From the NCBI RefSeq assembly GCF_003316845.1, contig NZ_QMIK01000001.1:620001-684000 (forward strand): a stretch of 64,000 nucleotides of DNA. The letters run 5' to 3'. Within the stretch, counting starts at the first letter, position 1; the number at the start of each line of letters is the position of its first letter. Positions 19,395 through 28,900 of the stretch are shown here, in pieces. The notes under the pieces were generated by a model, which worked only from the letters and a program-made list of their open reading frames with translations, ran no database searches and was not told the origin of the DNA. The position numbers were made by a program, and so were the translations under genes. Source of the stretch: Cognataquiflexum aquatile. Lineage in GTDB: Bacteria > Bacteroidota > Bacteroidia > Cytophagales > Cyclobacteriaceae.

Positions 19395-19416
19395 AAATAC
19401 CCTAAACGTGGTATTT
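19395..19416 (-). promoter_or_regulatory. palindromic operator-like element, site 3
   Basis: AAATACC-CTAAACGT-GGTATTT, a perfect 7-8-7 dyad, in the gap between the response regulator stop (19448) and the giant protein start (19292), 103 bases upstream of that start. Flanking bases are also shared with sites 1 and 2 (an AGTTT block on the upstream side in minus orientation). Confidence 0.65.
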
Positions 19417-19447
19417 GAAACTTATTAATTAGTAAAAAGGACTTGGT

Positions 19448-20065
19448 TTAGGGCATCAGATGAAGCAATCCTGAAAGGCTGTGGATCTTGAGCTTCTTAA
19501 AAATATTTTTCCTGTGGGTTCGGACGGTATGTGGGCTGAGATTGAGTTTTTCGGCAATGTCGTTGGTTTCAAACTGGCTGAAAATCAACTGCATGATTTC
19601 CATTTCACGGTCTGAAAGCAGGTAGTCCTCGCGCAGGCTTTTAAAAAAATTGTTGAAAAAATGTTTTAGCTGATATGATTTGGACTTTGGGAAATGGACT
19701 TTCCCTTCCAAACACTCATCCACTGCCTGATGTAATTCTTCAAAACTTAAATTTTTATCAATAAATCCCTTGACTCCATTGATTCTGTACATTTCAATGG
19801 CTGAGTCATCCAACTTTGAACTCAATACCAAAATTTTTTGAGTAGGTAGATTAATCAGAATATGTCTGGTAAATGCCAAACCATCAAAGGAGATATTGTC
19901 CAAATCCAAAATCAGCAGGTTATAATTCCTTCCATTTTCAAGTGCCTGCGTCAATTCCTCGATTTTTGCAAACCTGCTGACGGACTCAAAATGGAGGTTG
20001 GACTTAAGAAGACATTGAAGTCCGCATGCAAACAAATCGCTTTCAGAAAATAGACCTATCCTCAT
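19448..20065 (-). CDS. orphan NarL/LuxR-family response regulator
   Basis: 205 residues: a receiver domain (1-125) with phospho-acceptor D54 (LLILDLDN), lysine in VKGFIDK, and a LuxR-type helix-turn-helix at about 146-205 (LSDREMEIMQLI, NDIAEKLNLSPHTVRTH). The usual acidic pair near residue 9 reads SESD, so the metal-binding pocket may be reduced. No histidine kinase lies beside it. Such regulators bind dyad sites as dimers, and one dyad sits just downstream with identical copies upstream of two further units in the island. I infer it controls the surface proteins, possibly in response to attachment or growth state; no sequence evidence fixes the signal. Confidence 0.92.
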   Translation of the reverse strand: MRIGLFSESDLFACGLQCLLKSNLHFESVSRFAKIEELTQALENGRNYNLLILDLDNISFDGLAFTRHILINLPTQKILVLSSKLDDSAIEMYRINGVKGFIDKNLSFEELHQAVDECLEGKVHFPKSKSYQLKHFFNNFFKSLREDYLLSDREMEIMQLIFSQFETNDIAEKLNLSPHTVRTHRKNIFKKLKIHSLSGLLHLMP

Positions 20066-20255
20066 TAATTAAAGAATTTTCGGACACTAAAACACTATAC
20101 CAATTTTATCATATGAATTAACAAATACAAGGATTTGAAGGTATATATATTATTGGTTTATAATATTTTATAAATATTTCATTACTTGGTTGCACGTGGC
20201 AAAAACATGGGGCTGACGGAATTCAAATCACCGTTTCCGAGGATTTGTTCCATGG

Positions 20256-21032
20256 TCAGTTTAATTTGTATTCTTTTTGAATCAGTTCCAATAATCCAAT
20301 AGCGTCAGATCTTAGGGATTCCGCCCTCAAGCTATTGCCTTTGGTCATTTTGGACAAAAAGTGGATTTGGAAAGCAATCTCATTGATGATCCTAAAATCA
20401 TCTGTAATCAATTGTGGATTGGTGGTAGGCATGACGAATTTCATATTTGCATCCATGGTCTTATTCAATTCCGTTGAATTAAAGACTTTCCCGCCCATTT
20501 CGCGGAAAGTGGATTTGGTTCTGTTGTCGTTTTCATCCCAATCCTCCAATACTTTTACTTTTTTCTCATATTTAAGTAATTCATTTACAACTTTTCTATT
20601 TCTCAAAAGCCGAAGATTTCCGGCATTTTTGAGTTGCTGTATGGTTCCATCGGAATAGATAAATGCCTGTTCATTAAAGACCTGCCGTGCAAGAAAGTAA
20701 ATCTGATTCCCCATTAAACTTCGCTCTTCTGAAAGCATCATTTCCGCCAGGGAATCCATGAGTACACTTTTTTCTTTTCGGAAAGAGATGTACAGACTGA
20801 GATTTGTCGTGTCCGTTTTCAAGTCTTCAATCAAAGAGAGGATATATTCCTTTTCAATATTTCGTGCACTTAGAGATTCCCGATAGTTCTCCGCAAGGAA
20901 TCCACAGAATACCGCCAAAAAAAGCATAAAGAATTCTTTGAAATAGGACTTCCAGTTCTTCTTTTTCAAAGAGTTAATAACATCCTTGTTGGAGAGGTCT
21001 TTCTCGATTTCGGTTGATTGATTTTCTTCCAT
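20256..21032 (-). CDS. single-pass membrane protein, YFKEF/AENYR family (pair A, second)
   Basis: 258 residues. About 30 cytoplasmic residues lead into a membrane helix (KEFFMLFLAVFCGFLAENYR, about 34-53), then a helical extracytoplasmic domain. Family markers are EKEYILSLIEDLKTDT after the helix, a motif QLKNAGNLRLLRN in the middle and a C-terminal LIQKEYKLN. The start lies 3 bases after the stop of its paralogue at 21036-21809, so the two are surely co-translated. Function unknown; pairs of such genes recur three times in this window, which suggests that two different subunits form one membrane complex (inference). Confidence 0.85.
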   Translation of the reverse strand: MEENQSTEIEKDLSNKDVINSLKKKNWKSYFKEFFMLFLAVFCGFLAENYRESLSARNIEKEYILSLIEDLKTDTTNLSLYISFRKEKSVLMDSLAEMMLSEERSLMGNQIYFLARQVFNEQAFIYSDGTIQQLKNAGNLRLLRNRKVVNELLKYEKKVKVLEDWDENDNRTKSTFREMGGKVFNSTELNKTMDANMKFVMPTTNPQLITDDFRIINEIAFQIHFLSKMTKGNSLRAESLRSDAIGLLELIQKEYKLN

Positions 21033-21035
21033 ATC

Positions 21036-21809
21036 CTACTCTAAATCATATTCTTTGGTAAGCAAAGCGATCAGCTGGATTGCTTTATTATTTAATTGTG
21101 CCAGCCTGACTTCAATAAGGAAAGTGCTTCCTTTAAGTTGGTGGATACAAAAGGCAAGGCCTTGTTGAAGGGCTGGGTCATAGGACCTAAGAGGTGGATT
21201 GTCAGTTGGCCTTTGAATTCCACTGGCGGTCACCATTTGATCAAAAACAAACGGGTTAAATATTTGAGAGAGTACAGGGAAGGCATTGTACCGTTCTGTG
21301 CGTTCATCTTCATGGTTAGTGATTAATTTCTCTATTAATTTTTGATATGACATGATGCTATCTGTTGCCTGTTCATTTCGGATCAATCGCAGAGAACCAG
21401 AATTTTTTAATTGGGCAAAGGTTCGGTCATTGTTTTGAAACCAGACACTTCTTACCAGGCTTCTTCCAAAAAAATACAGCTCATTTTCATGGCCTTTGAT
21501 GGTTTGATTTCTTAGCAAATGCATCAATGAGTCCATTTGCATCATCTTCAATTTTCTGAAATCCAAGGCTACCCGGATAGTGGCAGTATCAGATTTCAAA
21601 TCTTCGATAAAAGATTGAATGAACTGCTTTTCCTGTTGCTTTTCTACCATATTTCCCCGATAATTCTCTGCCAGAAACCCACAGAATACAGCAAGAAAAA
21701 GCATAAAGAATTCTTTGAAATAGGATTTCCAGTTCCTCTTTTTCAGGGACCTGATTACTTCTTTGTTGGAAACATCCTGAGGGGTTTCGGGGAGTTGTTT
21801 TTCTTCCAT
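21036..21809 (-). CDS. single-pass membrane protein, YFKEF/AENYR family (pair A, first)
   Basis: Start set at MEEKQLPETPQD (21809) by analogy with its paralogue and because the longer frame would overlap the upstream gene; this leaves a 7-base gap. Layout: charged N-terminus, membrane helix (FFMLFLAVFCGFLAENYRG), then a helical domain with EKQFIQSFIEDLKSDT, QLKNSGSLRLIRN and C-terminal ALLTKEYDLE. Same family as 20256-21032, 43510-44316 and 44316-45149. It follows a secreted NTF2-like gene, itself 15 bases after a sulfatase, so all four share one transcript. Function unknown. Confidence 0.85.
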   Translation of the reverse strand: MEEKQLPETPQDVSNKEVIRSLKKRNWKSYFKEFFMLFLAVFCGFLAENYRGNMVEKQQEKQFIQSFIEDLKSDTATIRVALDFRKLKMMQMDSLMHLLRNQTIKGHENELYFFGRSLVRSVWFQNNDRTFAQLKNSGSLRLIRNEQATDSIMSYQKLIEKLITNHEDERTERYNAFPVLSQIFNPFVFDQMVTASGIQRPTDNPPLRSYDPALQQGLAFCIHQLKGSTFLIEVRLAQLNNKAIQLIALLTKEYDLE

Positions 21810-21816
21810 GAGGTTT

Positions 21817-22254
21817 CTACTGTTCCAAAGTGACAAACAACTGCGAATGAATCAGCCAAGTCCCCGAGGCTTTGGTCCATTGGGCGGAGTACTTCCCTCC
21901 TACTTCTGGTTTATCCGAGTCTTCATAATATCCCTTCCAGGTGCCCGTCTCCCAGGCCAGTTGGGTTTTGTGATTGACAATAACCTCATCAGGGGTTCGG
22001 ATCCAGTACATTCTCGGACCTTTGAGGGATTTGAGGTAGATTTCCTGTTCTTCTTTACCCGAAATCAAAACTCCCAGTCCGGTGGTAATAAAAGCATCCT
22101 CTGTTGAGAAGGTCGCATTCAACTCATGATCAAAACTCCGGATAGCCTGATTGGAAGCTTTCCGTTTTGCGAGAATCTGGGCTACTTCATCATCCTGTGC
22201 AAAAGAGAAAGTGACTAACAAAAGTCCTATCAGAGAAAGAAGTGTTCTTTTCAT
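21817..22254 (-). CDS. secreted NTF2-like (SnoaL/DUF4440) protein
   Basis: 145 residues with a signal peptide (ends TFSFAQ). The rest has the cone-shaped alpha+beta fold pattern of the SnoaL/DUF4440 superfamily: an N-terminal helix with RKASNQAIRSFD, and late strands LAWETGTWKGYY and WTKASGTWLIHSQLF, the latter typical of the family's final strand. These proteins are small hydrolases, isomerases or ligand binders; no catalytic residue set can be assigned here. It lies directly upstream of the paired membrane proteins, an arrangement repeated at 36203-34197 with a different membrane family. Confidence 0.82.
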   Translation of the reverse strand: MKRTLLSLIGLLLVTFSFAQDDEVAQILAKRKASNQAIRSFDHELNATFSTEDAFITTGLGVLISGKEEQEIYLKSLKGPRMYWIRTPDEVIVNHKTQLAWETGTWKGYYEDSDKPEVGGKYSAQWTKASGTWLIHSQLFVTLEQ

Positions 22255-22269
22255 AGTTATCTGAATTTA

Positions 22270-23913
22270 TTATTTGATTCCTTCCCCTTGTATCGGAGTG
22301 GGGGAAACTATTCCAACCCGTTTAGAAAATTTATCCCATTCCAGCAGAAGCTCTTGGTATTTTTCAGGCTTTGTTTCTTTCAGATCTTGCTGTTCGGATA
22401 GGTCAGTTTGCAAATTATAGAGCTCGAAGTTTTTCAACTCAAAAGGTCTTATAGTATTAAGAAGTTTCCAATTCCCCTTTCTGAGCATGGCGTAGCCATT
22501 ATGCTCCATCCCAAAAACATAATCTTCTGCATGAATTGCTTGTTTTTCACCTGTCAAAACCGGTAAAAGTGAAGCTCCAAGCAGAGGTTTCACCACTTTA
22601 CCATTCCATTTTTCAGGATAATCAGCATCTGCGAGTTCATAAAAAGTAGGCGCCAGATCCAGCAACGTGAAAAAGGAATCATTGATGCTTTCTTTATTTG
22701 CAACCCCAGGACCAGAGATGATTAGCGGCACATTCATTCCTCCCTCGGTGGTGAAGCCTTTGTAATATTTAAAAGGTGCAGATCCAGCCTCTGCCCATTG
22801 GGGTCCATAAGAGATATAGGAATTAACTTTTCCCATGTCCACATATTCATCCGAGTAATTTTCTTTCAAGAAAGGTCCGTAATTCTTGTTGTAATAGAAA
22901 TCCTCTCCAGCGGCGCCATTGTCTGACATAAAGACAATCAAGGTATTCTCGTATTGTCCAGTTTCTTTTAGATGATTGATCAATCGCCCGATGTTGTAAT
23001 CCAAGTTGTCCACCATCCCGGCGTAGAGTTCCATCTTGCGCGCTTCCTTTTTTTGCTCCTCAGGAGTGAGGGAATCCCAAGCTTTGATAGCGGGATGCGA
23101 AGGAGGCAAAACAGCATTTCCGGGGATTATTCCTGCCTTTTTGAGGCTTGCAAATCGCTTTTCCTTCAATACCTCGTAACCCTCATCATAGCGGCCTTCG
23201 TACTTTTTCCTGTATTTTTCATCCACTTGGAGGGGCCAATGGGGAGAAGTATAAGCAGCAAATCCGAAAAATGGGCGATTCTCTTTTTGGCTTTGGCTGA
23301 TATAGGAGATCAATTTGTCGGTGTAAACATCCGTGGAATATTCCCCTTCCTTCCAGATAGTTTCAATTCCGTTTTCCGTGTAGGGCGAAACAGGGTTTTT
23401 CTCCCAAATTCCCTTTGAACTATAATGATTGCCACTGCTTTCCAATAACACATAGGAGTGTTCGAATCCTTTTTGATGTGGGTTGTCCTCAGGTCTCAAG
23501 CCAAGGTGCCATTTCCCAGACATGAACGTCGAATAACCCGCTTTTTGCAATACCGCCGGAAAGGGGACGATTCGATCCGAAAGGTGGCCTTCATAGCCGG
23601 CAACAGCTGAATTCAAGCCTTGAACCCCCATCCCTGCGATATGATTATCATTTCCCGTGAGGAACATGGCTCGGCTCGTAGCACAAAAAGGGGAGGCGTG
23701 AAATCGACTAAAGCGGATCCCTGTTTTGGCCAATTTGTCTAGATTAGGAGTGGAAATATCTCCTCCAAAGGAACCCAAATCCGCATAACCCAAATCATCG
23801 GCAACGATCAAGAGGATATTGGGAGGCTTAGGGGGCGATATTTCTTGTTGGCAAGAGAAAAGTAAGAATCCAAAAAAAGCATTGAAGATAATTGGTCTGA
23901 TTTGATAGTTCAT
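22270..23913 (-). CDS. type I sulfatase (arylsulfatase-like lipoprotein)
   Basis: 547 residues, lipobox FLLFSC (Cys21). Metal ligands D39/D40 (VADDLGYADLG) and the activation motif C77-A-T-S-R-A-M-F-L-T-G are visible, as is GKWHLG and the late SDNGAAGE. Cys77 would be converted to formylglycine for sulfate ester hydrolysis. The residue two after the cysteine is Thr where Pro or Ala is usual, which could affect maturation. The overall pattern (TGNDNHIAGMG after the motif) follows the Pseudomonas-type arylsulfatase subgroup. First gene of an operon with the NTF2-like and two membrane proteins. No maturation enzyme is encoded in the window. Confidence 0.93.
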   Translation of the reverse strand: MNYQIRPIIFNAFFGFLLFSCQQEISPPKPPNILLIVADDLGYADLGSFGGDISTPNLDKLAKTGIRFSRFHASPFCATSRAMFLTGNDNHIAGMGVQGLNSAVAGYEGHLSDRIVPFPAVLQKAGYSTFMSGKWHLGLRPEDNPHQKGFEHSYVLLESSGNHYSSKGIWEKNPVSPYTENGIETIWKEGEYSTDVYTDKLISYISQSQKENRPFFGFAAYTSPHWPLQVDEKYRKKYEGRYDEGYEVLKEKRFASLKKAGIIPGNAVLPPSHPAIKAWDSLTPEEQKKEARKMELYAGMVDNLDYNIGRLINHLKETGQYENTLIVFMSDNGAAGEDFYYNKNYGPFLKENYSDEYVDMGKVNSYISYGPQWAEAGSAPFKYYKGFTTEGGMNVPLIISGPGVANKESINDSFFTLLDLAPTFYELADADYPEKWNGKVVKPLLGASLLPVLTGEKQAIHAEDYVFGMEHNGYAMLRKGNWKLLNTIRPFELKNFELYNLQTDLSEQQDLKETKPEKYQELLLEWDKFSKRVGIVSPTPIQGEGIK

Positions 23914-24087
23914 GTTTTCAAAAGAGTAGAATAGGTAGTGCTGATTAGGTAAACCCTTCTTTATAAATTAAATGTTTGAGGTTCCAAATCTGAAAGGTTT
24001 AAATTCTTTTAAATGTGACAAATCATGATTATTATCCGGTTAATAATAAATAAGATAAGTATTTTTCGATTGGTTTTATTTATCCAT

Positions 24088-25398
24088 CTAACCTTTATTC
24101 TTTTTCCACATCCGGTACGCTTTACCCAGAAAATAAACCAAAGTCAATATGCCTATCAATATGAATGTCCCCTGGATCTGGGTTTTTGACATATTGGAAA
24201 GAAAATATAGAATAATGCCTGCAGAGATAATCGGAACGGTATATCCAAATGGGATTTTGAATTCCCCGGGACCGCTTGCTTTTGTTTTGCGAAGCTGAAT
24301 CACAGAAAGGGACACCCCAAAATACACCAACAACATACTCGCGGAGGCGATGACGGCCAATTGCCTAAATCCTCCCAAGGAAGCTATGGTAAAACCAAGT
24401 CCTGCATAGAGCAAAATCGAAACATAAGGGGTTTTGAATTTATGGTGGATAGAAGCCAATTTTGCAATCGGGATCACCCCATCCACAGCCAACCTGAAAA
24501 ACACCCTCGGCAAATTCAGAATCTGACCGCTTAGCATCCCAAACATCGATATACCAGCCCCAATAAAAAGAAGGGTATATCCTACAGGACCAAAAACAAT
24601 CCGGGCAGTTTCTGCCAAAGGAGCTTTTTTGAATTCCGTGAGTTCACTTCCCAATACGCCCTGAGAAACAGTTTGGATCAGGATATAAAGCAAAAGCACA
24701 AATGATATCCCTATGAAAATCGCTCTTGGAACGGTCTTTTGGGGATTTTTGATTTCCCCTCCTATCGTCAGTCCGGCATCCCCTCCCTGAAAAGCAAAAA
24801 ACAAAATCAATGAAGCCTCGCCAAACTGTTGGATGGTCGGGGCTGATTCCCAATATAAATTGGTCAATTGGACGTCTTTCCAGCCAATCGTCACCAACAA
24901 CAGCAGCGGGATCAATTTGGCGACGGTATTGATTTTGACCAAACCGATTCCCTGTTTGACTCCGATGACATTGAGGGTAGCCAAGCCTGCAAAAATCACA
25001 AACAGGGTCAAGACCCTGACATACTGGTTTTTGAAGACAGGAAATACCAATCCCAAAATTTCAACAAGGGCATTAGACACGGCTGCATCCGAGAATATGC
25101 TGCCCATCAACATAAATATGGCTGCCAAGAAACCGGGATATGGCCCAAAGGCTGTCTCTATATAAGCATATCCCCCGCCTGAGTGGGTCACCTTACTCCC
25201 CGCCTCGGCAAAGCACAACATGACCAAAGCAATCAAAAACCCGCAAAACAGGTAGGCAATCACCGCTTGGGTTCCCATGATCTCGGCAACAATTGCCGGC
25301 AAAACAAAGATCCCTGCCCCGACGATGATGTTGACAATATTGGCCGAAAGCCCCCACACCCCAACTTCTCTTTTTAATCCCTCTTGGGTGATTTTCAT
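24088..25398 (-). CDS. APC-family amino acid permease
   Basis: 436 residues, about 12 membrane helices. The first helix begins with the family signature (NIIVGAGIFVLPAIV), which forms the unwound substrate site; GGGYAYIETAFGP and FFAFQGGDAG are further APC landmarks. It would import or exchange amino acids or amines across the inner membrane. The closest recognisable subgroup by feel is the basic-amino-acid/polyamine antiporter family, but substrate is not fixed. It is separate (174 bases) from the sulfatase operon downstream, and its 528-base upstream region holds several repeats. Confidence 0.92.
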   Translation of the reverse strand: MKITQEGLKREVGVWGLSANIVNIIVGAGIFVLPAIVAEIMGTQAVIAYLFCGFLIALVMLCFAEAGSKVTHSGGGYAYIETAFGPYPGFLAAIFMLMGSIFSDAAVSNALVEILGLVFPVFKNQYVRVLTLFVIFAGLATLNVIGVKQGIGLVKINTVAKLIPLLLLVTIGWKDVQLTNLYWESAPTIQQFGEASLILFFAFQGGDAGLTIGGEIKNPQKTVPRAIFIGISFVLLLYILIQTVSQGVLGSELTEFKKAPLAETARIVFGPVGYTLLFIGAGISMFGMLSGQILNLPRVFFRLAVDGVIPIAKLASIHHKFKTPYVSILLYAGLGFTIASLGGFRQLAVIASASMLLVYFGVSLSVIQLRKTKASGPGEFKIPFGYTVPIISAGIILYFLSNMSKTQIQGTFILIGILTLVYFLGKAYRMWKKNKG

Positions 25399-25559
25399 AA
25401 AAATTTCTAGAATTTAGTTTATATCGATTTTCAACTTTTCAATTTAATCAGAAATCCAATAGATGCAATTTGGCTGAGAAAAGAATGGGTTTTGGGGATT
25501 TTGGAAAAATTTTTAAGGGATTAATGCTTTTTTGCAAGAAACCCGGTAATCTACTTCAG

Positions 25560-25678
25560 TCCGGACGGAAGACCGAAGACCCCCGCCTGTCGTCGGGCAG
25601 GGATGTACCGGACATGTCAGTCTCCAACCTTGAATTATTTTGAGTTAACGCATTTAAGGGCATTATTGCGTGTGAAAT
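25560..25678 (+). repeat. dispersed repeat R2, copy 1, with CCCGCCTG/CAGGG hairpin
   Basis: Begins with a short GACGGAAGACCGAAGAC word, then the partial hairpin CCCGCCTGTCGTCGGGCAGG, then GAATTATTTTGAGTTAACGC and TTAAGGGCATTATTGCGT. The latter two blocks recur at 30148-30190. Confidence 0.5.
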
Positions 25679-25735
25679 AAAATATGTATTTTAAACCCAA
25701 GGGTGGAAAAGGTAAAAAATTAAACTTTTTTCAGT

Positions 25736-25795
25736 CGTCCAAACCAGGACGAACTGCATGTATTTTTTCCCCAATGGGTAGAAATTCTTTCCAAA
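25736..25795 (+). repeat. dispersed repeat R1, copy 2
   Basis: CCAGGACGAACTGCATGTAT, then TTTTTTCCCCAATGGGTAGA and AATTCTTTCC. Shares this block order with copies at 1178, 45327 and 48808. Intergenic, about 130-190 bases before the hybrid regulator start. Confidence 0.6.
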
Positions 25796-25926
25796 CGAGA
25801 ATTGTCCACCATAAAACTTCAAAGCAGGAAATATTCATCTATCGGTATTTTGAAATTGTAAAAATTGGATATTGGAATTTAAGTAAATATGATTTAAGTT
25901 GGTGAATAGAAATCACCTGAAAACCA

Positions 25927-28900
25927 ATGCCTAACCCAAAATTTTTCTTCTTTTTTATTCTTTTTCATATTTCATTTTTATGTAGAGGTCAGGAAGTTAG
26001 GATCACGCCCATTCCATTTACTTTTGATCCATCCCTTACCAATATTGTGGGAATGTGCCAGGACGATAAGGGCTTTATCTGGATGGCTGACAACTACAAT
26101 GGTTTGGTAAAATACGATGGGACGAATAAAAAGTATTTTAAGTCCAATCCATATGACAGCAACTCGCTCCATACCAACATGCTGGAGTGTCTATATGCGG
26201 GAAAGGGTGGGATTATTTGGATCGGAAGCAATCATGAGGGCTTGGATAGACTTGATCCATCTACGGAGACTTTCACACATTTTCAAAATGATCCTGCCGA
26301 TCCGCACAGTCTTCGTGACAATCAAATCCAAGCGCTACTGGAAGATCGCTCCGGAACTTTATGGATTGGGACGGGCAAAGGAATGGATACGCTGGACAGG
26401 AAGACGGGGCATTTTGTTCATATCCGAGACGATACACCTGCTGGTCGCCTTTTGGACGAAATAATGGTAAGAACTATTTACGAGGACCGTGCCGGACGGA
26501 TTTGGATTGGTACAGGAAACGCTTTCGATCCCAGTGATAATCCTGCATCAGGCTTGTACCAATTTGAAAAAGAATCCGGTTTGATCACGCATTACAGGCA
26601 TGATCCGGATGACCCGACCTCGCTCGCTGGAAACCGAATCCGGGCGTTGTTTGAGGACAGTCAAGGAAATTTTTATGTCGGTTCCGATGGCGACGGACTC
26701 CATTTCATGGATCGGGAACAAGGTACATTTCAACGATTGCCCAACGTCCCTGACAACCCAAATGCACTCTCTCGCCCTCCCGTCAATCCAAATGCTGCTT
26801 ACGCAGTGGACCACATCACATTTATCAATGAGGATTCCCAAGGGGCTATTTGGATTGGAACCTATGCAGGTGGAATCAACCGCTACAATCCGAAATCAAA
26901 GACCATGGAGTTTTTTGGCAAAACCGGAGTGGGGTCTCATTTTTTAGAGAAGAATGACTTCTGGACTTTACTGAAAACCAAAGACAACATCCTTTGGGTT
27001 TCCGGATGGGAGCCAGCGACAGAAAATCAGGTACTTTTTCAAATCTCCACCTTTCAAAATCATTTTGAGCACACCACCATCGGAACACGGGCCTTGGTAT
27101 TCGCCCAAAACCAAGAACCGGGCGTTTGGATTGGAACCGACATAGGCCTGTTTGGCCACAACGTGAACCAATCGAAGGATGGTTTTTTCACTTTTGTAAG
27201 AAAAACCTTGGGAAAAGTAATTATCTGGGACCTGAAGTTCGATCAAGCGGACAATTTATGGGTCGCCACGCTATGGGGCGGAGTCTACTATTTTGATCGG
27301 CGGAAAATGTCCTACATGCGATTTGGACAAGAGGAAAAGGGTAAAAACGGACTTTCCTCTTTGATGCCCCAAGTGGTATTGACGATTCCCGATGGCAATA
27401 CTTGGATCGGAACAACAGGTGGGCTTGATTTATTCAATTCAAAAAGTGGAAAAATCACTCATTTTACCCACGATCCCTCCGACCCCAGCAGTCTAAGTGC
27501 AAATGCTGTTTACGGTCTTTTGGAAGATTCCAACGGAAGAATCTGGGTTACTACTGTAAATGGGATTAACCTTTATCGGAGTGAATCAGCCAATTTTGAA
27601 AGGTTTTTGGAGAAGTCTGGTGTGGCTGTTATCGAAATTTATGAAGACAGCAAAAAGCGGATTTGGGCCAGTACCTACAGATCGGGTTTTTATTTGTTTG
27701 ATCCTGAAACAGGAAGCTTCAATCGGTACTACGACAATACCGGTCTGATCACTGATATGCTCCTCATAACAGGGCTAGTGGAGGATGAATCAAAATATCT
27801 TTGGTTGTACACGGATATTGGCTTCATTCGGCTGGATCCTGAAACTAAAAACGCAGCCTTATTTGGTAACAGCTGGAAAAAATCGAGCGATACGGGATTT
27901 TACTCTTTAAACGCATTTATTTCCAAAAACAAAGAGATTTTTGTCGGGAATGGTACCGGTTATTTTTCTTTCAGGCCGGCAGAATTGGAAAATCAATATC
28001 CTACACAACCTGCACCTTATTTATCAGCTTTTTTTCTGAGAGATCGTAGTGTTTCATTCCAAACAGATAAAAAAATCCTACCAAAACCTCTCAATGAAAC
28101 CAGTGAGATACGGTTGCCTCACAATCAAAACACCTTCACGCTCGAATTCGGAAGTATTGATTTTGTGACGATGGAGTCCGAAAAAAATCTACGCTATAAG
28201 CTGGAAAACTATGATCCAAACTGGAAAAGCGGAGCGGCGCTCAGTGCCGATTACTATTCCATACCCCCGGGAGAATACATTTTTCATGTCCAAGCCACTA
28301 ACCGATATGGGAACGTTGGGATTCGCTCTGTTTCCATTACTGTGATGCCGCCATGGTTTACCCAATGGTGGGCATGGCTATCGTATGCTTTACTGCTGTT
28401 TTTAATGCTGTATTGGGTATATGGATTCTTACTCCGTAGAAAACTTGCCCAAGCAGAAGTCATCCGGCTCCAAGACCTCGATCAGGTCAAAACCAGAATT
28501 TACACCAATTTGACCCACGAATTTCGCACCCCTTTGACAGTGATATCGGGTATTGCGGACCATATATTGTCCCAACCTTCAATAGAGAATTTGAAAGACG
28601 GGCTGCCCATGATCAAACGGAATAGTGCTCAATTGCTCAGACTGATCAATCAGATGCTGGATCTATCCAAACTTCAGTCAGGTAAATTGTCCGCAAAAAT
28701 GATCCATGACAATATCTTGGGTTACCTGAAATACCTTACCGAGTCTTTTCATTCCCTGGCCGATTCCAAAGATATTCGTCTGCATCTACTCCCGGGTTTT
28801 GACGAGTTGTACATGGACTTTGATCCTGAGAAAATTCAGGCCATTTTTTCCAATCTGGTATGGAATGCTGTAAAATTTACGCCCCCGGGAGGCAATATTT

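Larger units (their letters stand above)
25399..25926. other. intergenic region between divergent permease and hybrid regulator
   Basis: This gap holds the promoters of two divergent genes and two kinds of dispersed repeat. A 73-codon frame (25684-25905) lies across the second repeat and is not considered real. I see no riboswitch-like or RNA-gene structure. Confidence 0.55.

Noticed and set aside
21810-21836. longer start of the first membrane protein of pair A
   Set aside because: It would overlap the NTF2-like gene and adds residues absent from the paralogue, which begins MEEN.
25684-25905. 73-codon frame upstream of the hybrid regulator
   Set aside because: It runs across dispersed repeat R1 and does not resemble a protein.
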